Positions 26,301 to 38,300 of a stretch of 64,000 bases of DNA are shown piece after piece. Source of the stretch: Onthophagus taurus (taxonomy: Eukaryota; Arthropoda; Insecta; Coleoptera; Scarabaeidae). Made by a program: the position numbers and the translations under genes. Position 1 is the stretch's first letter. Every line of letters starts with the position of its first letter. Location of the stretch: assembly GCF_036711975.1 (NCBI RefSeq), contig NC_091970.1, forward strand, positions 5,773,501 through 5,837,500. Reading direction: 5' to 3'. Under the pieces are notes generated by a model. That model was not told the DNA's origin. It saw only the letters and a list, made by a program, of their open reading frames with translations, and did not search any database.

Positions 26301-29300
26301 GGGGAAGTACTTACGATATATCCTTTGCCAGAACTGCAGCGACTGCTCGCCTGAAAATTAAAACGGGGCACATAAATTTCGGTCGGAGACAGCGTTACAA
26401 AGCCGTTTTACAAAGCGATTCTTGTCGGTTACTTACATCACTAAGTCTATCCCTGGAGCTGTCAGCGTCTCTGGGAGCCACTGAGGAACTTGTAAGTCTT
26501 TCAGACGCTCTACCACTATCATCGCTTGTGGCAGGATCTTGTAACGTTAGACCCTAAAAAAAAAGTAAAAATAAATAATTCCAATAGCCTAATAACAATC
26601 TTTTTACAAAAGCTTGAATAATGTATTCATTGGGTAATAAATAAAGGCACAATGCTGGTAATGTCCAGATTTAGTTGTCAAGTGGCAACAGCGCCGACCA
26701 TCTAATTTAATTTTAATGTTGAAAGTTGGTTTAATTTCGCGCGCCGGCCAATAACAAGCGCAAATTGAATTACAGCGGGCGAACCCGAAGCCCATTACGG
26801 GCCGGCACGAACAAGTCGGCGCATAAATATTTATACCCCCATTTCGATGGCGACGAGCTTTTTGCAGAGTATTCGTTCGTGGTTGATATCTCGGGCTGGC
26901 GATTTGAAGCGAGAGCCGTTTCGATTACGCGAACGAACAGGGCGCAATTACAAAAATTATACGCATTACCAGCAAATGGTTAAATTGGCACAAATGACGG
27001 GGCAATTAAGGTGTATTATTTAAATTGTAATGTATACAGGAGATGTTGGAGCGCCCCCATGCGTGTACTAGGGCAATTTGCGCTGACGTGGCGCCGTTCA
27101 TCTGTTTTGAAAATGGCCGACATGCTTCGGTGCCCCAGCTCTTCCTATATCTACCTGCATATACCATACATGTATACACTGCAAATGTGCATGTTATGCT
27201 GTACCTGCATATACTCTATAAGGAAGCGCAAAAACGACAAAAATAGTTTTCAGGAAATTTCAATTTACAAGCGAGCGACGCGACGTTGAAACTTATACCA
27301 ACACAGCTTCCTCACTGAAAGCTTTTTATAACTTTATTATTTTACCTTTTATATTAAATTCTATAGGTACAAAACTGTTATTTCCTACTTATATTTGGAT
27401 TTACGTATATTTACAGACTCAAGCTATTGAAAATTGTTTGGTGGCTATCTATTTTTATAACAGAACGCTGATTACTGCCATCACAAGCACAGAATCCGCA
27501 TGGTCAGTCGTTTTACGATTATACAGGTGTTTCTGTAAATCAAAATGATGTTTCGTGTAAAAATTTTTGAAGAAAATTATCTAGAGTTTGATTTTATACT
27601 AATTATTAGTACTAATTTTCTGTTATCTTACTACGTTGTACAAAAACTTCATAATTTATTGTTGTATGTAGACTTTTGTCCGCCACTGTATTTCTGACAT
27701 GTCACACATATCAAAATGTCATATTTTATATTTCTAACTAAACAAGTGACACTTCAAACATATTTTGGATTAGATTGGTGACAGAATCAAGAGTCCGAGA
27801 AGAAACTGCAAAGAGAAAAGAGAGTCTGGACAAAGAAGAAGAAGTCTGAGATGAGATTGGCAGTAGAAAAAACATACTGATCAGAGACTGTAAAGAAAAG
27901 AAGAGACTGGATAGATGAGTGAAAGACTACAAAGAAAGAAAACAACAAAGAAAGAGACTGGACAGAGAGGAAGAAGTCTGGTAATAGGAAAAAAAAAACT
28001 TGACAAATACTAAAAAAAGATGAAAGTGATTAGAAAAGACAAAAATTAACTGGGCAGAAAGATGGGGGGACTAGAAAAAGACGGATAAGTCAAGAAACGA
28101 ATTGACCAGAAACTATAAAGAGAAAAGAAAAGACTGCTAATACAAGAAACAGCCTGAACAGAAATTGAAAAGTTAACAAAGTAACTGGACAAAGAAAGAA
28201 TATCTGTTAATAGAAGAAAGACATTAAAACTAATTACATAATATATTAATTTTATAAATCCAAGGATAAATTTGCTGTCTTCCCTACAATTATTTGAAAT
28301 GAATATTCAAATATTAATAACTACAATTATAATTTTATGTAATTAAAAGGTAACACTCGTCATTACATAAACCTGATAATTGCCGTAAATTGCCCGGCGA
28401 CGACCATTTACGAGATTTGGACTGTATCAGTATTAATAAATTTAAATTGGAATGTTACTTTATACGAATGCCAATCGAGATTTACATTTGCAATTAGTCC
28501 TAACCCTACATTATTGCATTTAATTGCTGCGGTTTTATATACGCGCCGCGCCGGTCGTAGTGGTCATTAACAAGGCGATTTTTTAATAAAATAATTCAAA
28601 ACAAAATAACAAGTTAGGAATATTTAATTGAATAATAAGCAAAAATTTTTTAAATGCCTGACATTCCAAAAGTACCTAATTGTAAATTCTGATTTATATA
28701 CAATTGCGTGTTCAACTTGAACACAATGCGTTTGATGCATATAGTAATTTGAATAGTTTAACTTTTTATTTCTGCGTCGTAACCGTTTCATTGTGTGGAA
28801 ATGAGATAGTTCTTGTTCTAAGTTCCGTTTAACTTTACACGTATTTAGACATCTCGCGAAGAACGTAAACACAACGATTTAATTAATTACGGCTCGATTT
28901 GCATCTATGTATAAAATGGAAATATCCATTAAAGGCGCCTTTATTACCTGCCCGGACGGATATCGTCGTTCGAATCCATCCAGCGAGTCGTAAAGGTTGA
29001 ATGTCCGTGCATTTCCTTATGCGTTGCCCCCCCAAGGGGACGGTTTATTTCGATTTTTATGGTCGCGGCCCGTTCGGTGACGAGTTTATTAACCGCAATT
29101 TAACATTTAGGTATCCTAACCACGAAATTCTCCGAGTTAATCTTATGTTAGTTTAACAAACAACAAATAAATAAGTTGTATTATTCGATCCATCTCCACA
29201 TTCATTTTGAAAACACAAAGAAGAGGTAAACGTAATCTCCTTCTTATCCGACATTCTCGGAACTAATTTCAAGACAAAAGTCGTGCTCTTTCAGAAAAAA

Positions 29301-32300
29301 GAAAAAAATCGCGTCCCTCAGCCGGAGAGAATAAAAATAATTTCCCGAGCAATTTCCCGGTCCGGAACAACACGGATTTCGTGGGGGTTGGGCGAAGGGG
29401 TTGGGAGTAAAATACCGCTCGCATCGCCATCTAACGGCTTGAGGCCGGCCATGAATACAGATGAAGTGGGTAATGGGAACTGCACATTCCGCCCGACCCA
29501 CACCCCCCATAGGGCGGCTTTCTTTCTTCCTTCCCCCATTTTTTTGCCTCTTTTTTGGCAGTAACGATGGAGAGAAAGGGGGGAGGAAACAATGGAAAAT
29601 AATGTTAGAAGGGGTTGTAGCTTACGTGTGCGTGGTGCGCGGAGATGTGGTGCGTTATGATGTGTGGCCTTATGGGGTCGAGTTTCGGCCTCTCGACGTC
29701 TACCAGTCTTTTCACGTTCTCCTTGGTTTGAATCTTTAGCGCCAACTGTAATAAAAACAAACGACCCGTTATTAAATGGGGGTGTAAATGTCAGGAGTCG
29801 TTCAAGAAGGGGAATTAATGCGATAAGAAGATCTAAGGGTTGTAATAAATTTCAAGGTTTTATTACAATTTTTACTATTCGAATCTTTACCATCACAATT
29901 TTTATTCTGAGTTGCAATTCGAAACTCTTAATGACTCTTAACTATTAATCTCAGTTATTAAGCAAACCCTTAATAACTTTTAATTACTTTCTGCAATAAT
30001 TTGTATGAATTTTTTTTTATTTCCACATTGGCAGCGACACCTGATGATGGGAAAAACGAAATCGGTAACTAAATATATATATATATATATTTATATATCA
30101 TCGCAACAAAGTTAAACCTCACGAATTGTCACTGAAGATAGCTTTAACTAGAAACTAGCCAAAAAAATTATTATATAAAAGTTTCTGATTGACGATTTCT
30201 TACGATTTATATCACATTTCTCATATGAAATATCTATATATAAAATATCTAAAAAAATTAAACAATCTCTAACGATTTCTATCAGGCATTTGATGATTAC
30301 TATGTTAAAGATGTTATTTTTATAAATTCCTAAGTATTTTATGAAATAATCCTTATTATTTTGTCAATTTTGAACGATTTATATCATTTATTTAAATCAT
30401 AGTTCTGTAAGATTTGTAAGTAATATTTCTGATAATTTTGTCGATTGCTATCTGATGTCTGATAATTATGACCAAATTAAAGACAGTATTACACAATCGT
30501 TATTATTCTTTATGAATTCCTAAATATTTTACACGTCTTAATTTTGCAGATTTCTCAGTTTTTTATGATTCAAATAATCTCAAAGAGACACTATCAGATA
30601 TCTGATGATTTTTAAATAGATCGAAGACAATGTAATTCAGCTTTTACAAATAATAGCAATATTTCTTATAGTTTTCACACTTTAACGATTTCTATCACAT
30701 ATCTGATAAGTTAAGCATCCAAACGATTTGTATCAGATATTTAGTGACTTTGAATAAATTAAAAATGACGTTTCACAGCTTTTATTGATTTTCGTCAAAT
30801 TCTAAGTACTTTAAACAATATTTTCTACAATGTCTTACATCAAATTTCTGATAATTTGAGTATCCTCAACTGATTTCTATCAGATAACTAAAGATTTAGA
30901 ATAAATTATCAATGATATTACTCAGTTTTGGTAAATTTTGCGTGAATATTTATGATTTATATCAGATTTCTGATATCTTGGAAATCAAAACATTTCAAAA
31001 TTGATATTAATGTCATAAAAAAGCTGATAATTTACAACTTCTTTGACATATTCGTTGAGGACGACGACAAAGTCTCAGCTGAGACTTTAAAGAGAGAGAG
31101 ACGGTCGTCGACCTCGCGGCACGCACGCCGGGACACAACCTCAGTTTTTTTTTCCGCACTTGCCACCTATATGGCTAGGGCTTCTCCTCGTCATCGGGAG
31201 CCGTTCAGACTTACCGTGAGAATGACGTTCGGAGGTCGTCGAATACGAATTTCTGGGCCTTCGTAAACGGAAGGGGTCATTTGCATGTAAATTTTTTGCT
31301 TCTCCGAACGAATTTACGTTACGCCGTTACGTCCAGGAAATTGACTTGTTAATTTATTTCGTATTCAAATTACCTAATTCTTTATTTAAGACTAAATTCG
31401 ATGAGATTGTTAGAATCTGTGTAGGAGTATCTATTTGATCGTTTTGGGTTTATGGAGAACATGTGATGTTAATGCAACAAGGGGGCAATGTAAACAAGAC
31501 GACACTCGACGTACACAATTCGCTTATCTGGTGCTCAAATATTGATACTCGATGCTGTCCTGTTAATCAATTTTAGATTAGGTTAGTGAGGGTAATCCAA
31601 ACAAAGCCGTAATCAAGATGGTTCGCGATCAATTTGCCGAATTCGCGTACCGTTTTGTTTGCACGCATTATCCGTGCAAATCCGAGATAACCAGATTTCG
31701 TCGTTAAACCGTGATAAATCGTTAGAAGATGCTCCCGTTCGTCATCCGGTTGAGAGCCGAGGATCCGGAGTTCATTAAAACTCCAACCGAACGACGACGC
31801 CGATTCCTCGTTAACTAAACTAATATTAATACCTGCCGGCGAAGCAAAATTGCCTCTAACCGAGTGCAAACTTCGCAAAGTCGCAACATTATTTTCCATC
31901 CGACATTCTAAATCACTTCTTCCAACAAAGGAACGGGCCGTCCGACCGCCCCTCCTTCCACCGCGTTACTCCAACCAAAACTCAATCAAAACTTTACTCC
32001 CAAAGTTTCCCAAGTGAGTAGTCGTTTTCTATACAGGGTGTTTCTCAATTACGAATAAATACTTTACATTGGAATGTGTCGAGCCGTTTGCCTTGAGGCG
32101 TTGTCTCGCCAAGGCCGATGAACTCTTTTACCAGCTGATCAATTCTTCTACTCCCAAAGTTATCCAAGTAAGTAGTCGTTTTCTATACAGGATGTTTCTG
32201 AATTATATGCCTGTTAATTTTGCCGATTTTTGAGAATTTATATCAGATTTTTGAATCAGTAACGATTTCTATCAAATATTTAACAACGATTTTTAATAGT

Positions 32301-35300
32301 TCAATGACGATGTTGCACAGTTTTTATCCATTTATGTTAATTTCTAAGTTTTGACAATAAAATTTCTATTAATTTTGACGATTTATATTTGATAATTCCG
32401 ACTAGATTAAAGACAGTATTGCACTTACACAGTTGTTATCATTCCTTGCGAATTTCTAAATATTTTAAGCAATGTGCCTTAGAATTTTGCCAATTTTTCA
32501 CAATTTATATTAGATTTCTGCTAATTGAAACAATCAGTATCGATTGCTATCAGATACCTGATGAGTTCTAATTGATTAAAGACGATGTTGTACAGATTTT
32601 ATTAATTTCTAAGTTTTATAAGTAATATTTCTGATAATATTGACGATTTCTATCTGATAATTATGATTAGATCAAAGACAGTATTACACAGTAGTTATCA
32701 TTTCTTGTGAATTTCGAAGTATTTTAAACAAACTGCTTTGAATTTAGCCGATTTCGCACAATTTATATCAGATTTCTGATAATTTAAACAATCAGTAACG
32801 ATTTCTATCATATATCTGACGATTTTTAATTGATCAAAGACGATGTTGTATAATTTTTATCAATTTCTGCCGATGATCTCTTTTACGAGCTGATCAATTC
32901 ACTTTATGTGATAATAAATGTTTTAATCAACATAATTGTTTATTATAACGAATAATAATGGATTATAAAAAAATAAAATAAAAATAAATTAAATAAAAAT
33001 AAATTAAAAAAAATTAAATCTCATCGTCCTTCTTCCTAATTTTCGTTAAAATGCTCATAATAAAATCTAATTCCTCCATAGTTTTTTTAATAAAAATCAA
33101 TTGCGGATTAATCTCGCCCTCTTCAAACTCAATATCAACTTCTTTTCGATTAGCAAGCGTCGTATAAATATCCCAACACGCAGCTTTCGTCCTCACCAAA
33201 TCTTCCCTTGTATGTATCGAATAATCATCGATTAACCCAACAATCGACTCCCATTTCAACGATTTAAATTTAGCTTTTTCGTATCTTTCCAATAACTGCC
33301 CCGAATAGTTTCGCAACCCGATTAGTTTTAACGTAGCGTCCTCTTCTTGTCTCCTCATACAAATAACGGCCTCTTCTAACTGTTTGATGTGGTCTTCGTG
33401 TTTTTGTTTGATTAAAGCTTTCGCTTCTAATAAAGCTTCATAACGCGTTATTAATTCAGCGGCTAATCGAAATTCCCCTTTACTCGCGTTTGACGTTTCG
33501 TTAAGATAATCTTCGTACATCGAGTATTCTTTTAATTTTTTTTCCATCATATCTTTCGCTTTGTTGGCGAAATCGTATTTTTGTTTTAATTCCTTTAATT
33601 CGATCGCGCGAATTTCGTCGAGTTCGCGTAAACTTTCAAGCTTTCGAATGGATCGATCGCGTTTTTCTTCGTTTTCCCTAATAAAGACGTTGAACTTTCT
33701 GAAAGCCGTTCGCAACTCATTTTCTTTTTCGTGCAAACTCTCCCATTGCTCGTCCATTATCTCTCTACGAGTCACGGCTAATTCGCGACACGTTGCCAAC
33801 CATACTTCCATTGCCGTTAATTCCCTTTCATTTCTAACGCGCGCCAAACAATTCGTAACGTTTATTTCTTCTTTGTATTTAGGAAAATCCACCATGCTCC
33901 TTTTGTTTTGCACGGATTCGAAGTACATTGGAACCGCTTTTTCGGGGGGAATACTAGGGAACGTTAACTCCAAAGAGTGGTGACCCAAACCTTTCAAAAT
34001 CTGCTTAATCATCAATTGGCTCGGTCGAAGAATGTCTTTTTTATTTTCGAGGGAATAAGATGGACTTAAATCGGATTTTGATTTCATAATTTCCGATTGT
34101 TTCGCTGAAACATCTGCTTCGCCGGTTTGAGATGGTACGGCAGTTGCGGATTCAGCCATTTTTCGAATTTGAAGACGGTGAAAAGATGAAATGTCAAGTA
34201 GAATGACACGTTAGTGAATAAAAACATTTCGGTTTTAATCATTTTTTTTTACGATAACTAAAACAAACAGATTTAGAAAGAGATTATAAAAAATCATTAA
34301 GAAAATTGATTAAAGAAACAGATAACTCGGTGTAATAAGTAACCAATGATATTTTTCTTAGACAAACATCATCGAAATAGTAATTATTTGGAACGAGGTG
34401 CTTACAACGAATTTGATTAAATCGTAAAGGATGTGCGGTTGCCTTTTTAAACTCACTTCAAGTGCTCTAACATGTTAACTGATAAGTTTTAAGTGAGAGT
34501 GGCTCGTTTGGAGTGTAATTTTTTTTCGTTGCTTATATCGCGATGATAGCAGTTTTCAATTAACTTAATTAAATGTAAGCATGTGGTGGTAGCAGTTTAT
34601 TGCACCGAAACGCCGTACAAAAACATCTAATCTCTCTCTCGTTTTCACTTGAAGATAAAAAAACGAACCGTTACGTAATGAGAAAAAAGTAATAGGTGCA
34701 GCATGTGTTGAAATAATTTTATATGAACAGATTCCATTACTGTAATTACTTGTTGAAGATTAAAGCTGTTAAAATTTTAAAAAATTATTATTTTATTAAA
34801 ATATTCTAAATATTTGTATTTCTAATTAATTAAGCTGTAGCGTTGAGTTATTATATGGTTCTCTAAAGAATAACCAACTCTCAATCTCAAACAGACATCT
34901 TCAGATAATAATGAAGACATACCAGACATTACAACGAATGTAATACGCTTTGACGCAGATGATAAACGAAAGAGCACCAGGTCAAGATGTTAAAACTAGA
35001 AGGAGTTGCCACAATCTACCTCGTATAGCCTACAACAAAGCTATGGGCAATTTCTACAGCCATGGATATTGCAAGAATAGATTCCAGATCGCTCCAAAAT
35101 TGTTTGCCCTTTTACTGGAGGAAGCTTTCAAAAGACTAGATTAATCACCTTCGCTTTGTAAATAAAATCGTACTCCTCATAGTGCATCCCGAGGAACGAC
35201 GAGAAATGTCAAATAAACTTAAAGTAGCCTGCTAACAGGGGTAGCTAGCAAAAATGATTTTTCAGTTTACCTGCTGTGTATATCAGTTTATATAGAACCC

Positions 35301-38300
35301 ATCTTCTGAATCTTTCTCATGGCTTTCAAACGTATCAAGAAGCCATCTCGTCCCACATTTAATCAATCCACGACTTGTTGTTGTGTTTGAGCAACATCCT
35401 CATCTAAAAATGCTTACAGTCAAGCCAATATAATTTACTAAGAGTAAGCTTCGACATGCATTCGATGCAATTCTTCACCAGTTTTCTTCAAAGGGCAACA
35501 AAAAATTAATACTCGTAATCGCACCTTCTAAACTCTGCTGTTGTATGATTCTTGTACCATTGTAACACTACAAACAGTTAAAGATGTATTTCTGAATGTT
35601 TAAGATGTAACAGGAATAGTGGAATCTTGGCATAAGCTAAATAGTTATCCTTATACTTTGTACGTCTTGATTAGCTTCAAATCATGCCATTTTATTGTCA
35701 AACTTCCACGACTAGGACCTTTTCCCAACAAATAGAATGTAGTTTTACGGCAATCTCTTTTTTCAAAAACCGTAAATGTACTTGATAATAATTCTGACTC
35801 ACTCTTCGACTGTAGATAAATGTTTAACGATTGTAAATGTTTTTTAAGAGGCAACACGTAATCTACAATCATGAAATTAGTTGGCATAGAGAGAGCGTTA
35901 AGTCTTTAATTGGAGATCTTTTAATTGGAACCTGTGTCACTATGCATTAATTAGTGCTTTTGAATTTGAAACCAACTTTTATTCCGACGTATTTGATGAT
36001 GCAAAGAATCGTTTAATCAAATTGATATTTATATTAAATTGTTCATAATTATCGCCACAGATAGTCTCTCCTTGAATATCGTTGTTTTAAAGACGCATCA
36101 CGAAGCGATTAATGATATTACTTTTTGTAAACGTATCAATATTCGTCTAGTACTCGACCCATGTTTCAATATCATCTATACGATTGTTTCGGGTTTATTG
36201 CGCTTTTGTAATCGTTATCGATTCCTTTATCAATTTGATTAAAATAGTCGATCGGTGTCCTTCTTGTGTTTATATTACCAAATAAAAAAAATTATAGTAA
36301 ATCGATATGTACCTAACAACATCAACAATAATTCACAAATATGCAGGAATTCATTGCTAAATATAAAACCGGGGGAATATGCAGAGCATTTTACATGTTG
36401 ACGACAAATAATGATAACTAGAAGCATGTTTTAGTTACATAGCTAAGTAATTATGGGACAATATAGAAAATGTTACGCTTGACGATGACGTAGGTATGTT
36501 AAGCATGTTGAAATAGCAACTACAAATATTATTTAAGAAAATACACTTTAGCCACATCTCTCTAGCTTTGCTGTTAAATTCTAAAGACCGTTAAATAGTT
36601 GCTTTGGTAGTTGCCTGGTGCTTTCCCATTTTTTAAAGCAGTTATTCCATTAAATTCCAAACATAACCTCAACATTTTTCTGTAATAGCTTATTTACTCA
36701 CTTAATCGTTTTTTCACTTTTAAAATATCTAAAAAGTTATCTTGATACATAATTTAACATCCTATAAGAGGCTTAGAAGAATTTTAAGTTAAGTTTTAAT
36801 GAATTTTTAAACAACTTTGAATCTGTCAACCACTAAATGTCAACAAACAAAAAAACCAAAACGAAGTTAGTTACTAACTAAAATCAAATGATCGTTTTAA
36901 TTCATTTTTGCCATAAAATTTAATTAATCTTTAACTTTAATTGTAAATGGACCATATTGACCTAAAAAATGATTAAACTATTTCATTCAAAATGATAAAA
37001 TTATTAATAGTAATATTGTTTGTTACTAACTTCATCAACGAATTTAAGTGGGGATTAAAACCGATAGATGGTTCTTTAATTATTTTTTAAACTGTAATTA
37101 AAATAATAACTTTATGGATGATTCCTCACTTTATTGAAAGTTTAATAAAAATCGTAAATTAAATAATATTACGGTTCGAATATTAAAGTTTATATCGGAA
37201 CAACCTCAAATTTTTTCTTTAATAACTTATTTACTTACTTAATCTTTTTTTTCACTTTTAAAATATCAAAAAGTCATCGTAATACATAATTTAACATCCC
37301 AGAAGAGAATTAGAACAAATTTGAGTTAAATTTTGATAAAAATTCTTGAATTTTTAAGCAATTTGGAATCTGTCAACCACTAAATGTCAACAAACAAAAA
37401 AACCAAAATGAAGTTAGTTACTAATCCGAATCAAATAATCGTTTTAATTCATTTTTACCATAAAATTTATTTAATTTATACCTTTAATTGTAAATGGATC
37501 AAATTGACTTAAAAAATGATAAAACTAAATCATTCAAAAATTAATAAAGTTATTAATAATAAAATGCTTTGTTTCTAACTTCATCAACGAATTTAAGTGG
37601 GGATTAAAATCGATAGATGGCGGTAAATATTTGTTTATATTAATTCTTTAATTATTTTTTTAAACGTTAATAATCTTCAAGGATTATTTATAAACATCAA
37701 ACTATCATTAATAACGTGCGTTTATAAAAATAATGAGGGTAATATTTCAATCCTGAAAAGAGAGGTCGTTAATTAAAATAATAGGCACAAAAAGTGAATT
37801 AAAACATCAAAGGTTACACCAAAAACAAAAAAAAAACTGTCCACCTGTTGTTTACATTTCCAGACAGGATTTTAAAACAATAATAAAAAAGTGTTTACAT
37901 TGCGTACCGAAAACGATGCACTAAAAAGAAAAAACGTAAACTTTACGCCTCTTCGTATAAACACGATGGAATGTCGCTGAACAATTTACAATTTACTAAT
38001 ACATTTAGAGAATCTAAAAAATTAATTTATTTATCATCACGTGCCATAAACAAAACAGAATTAGAATTAAAACAAGTTTATTTATAAACTGTCAAAGAAA
38101 AAAAAAAGATAGTCACCTCCAAGTCCTCATAAGATTTAAATCCAAGTATGGCAAAGCCATCTATGATGTCCTCTTCGACGAGGGGTTCCTTTGATTTTTT
38201 ACGTCTGTTTGGGGGCCGCTGGGGTTTCTCCCTAACGGGAGAGTCATCCTCACCACTATCCCCTTCTTTGGCCATTTCGCGCTGGGCCTGAGCCATACGC

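Noticed and set aside
31217..31262. Minus-strand exon candidate with a perfect GTAAGT donor (TCACG|GTAAGT)
   Set aside because: Possible acceptors give 44 or 38 nt, which would break the phase between tay exons 1 and 2. Exon 1 to exon 2 without it aligns with AUTS2.
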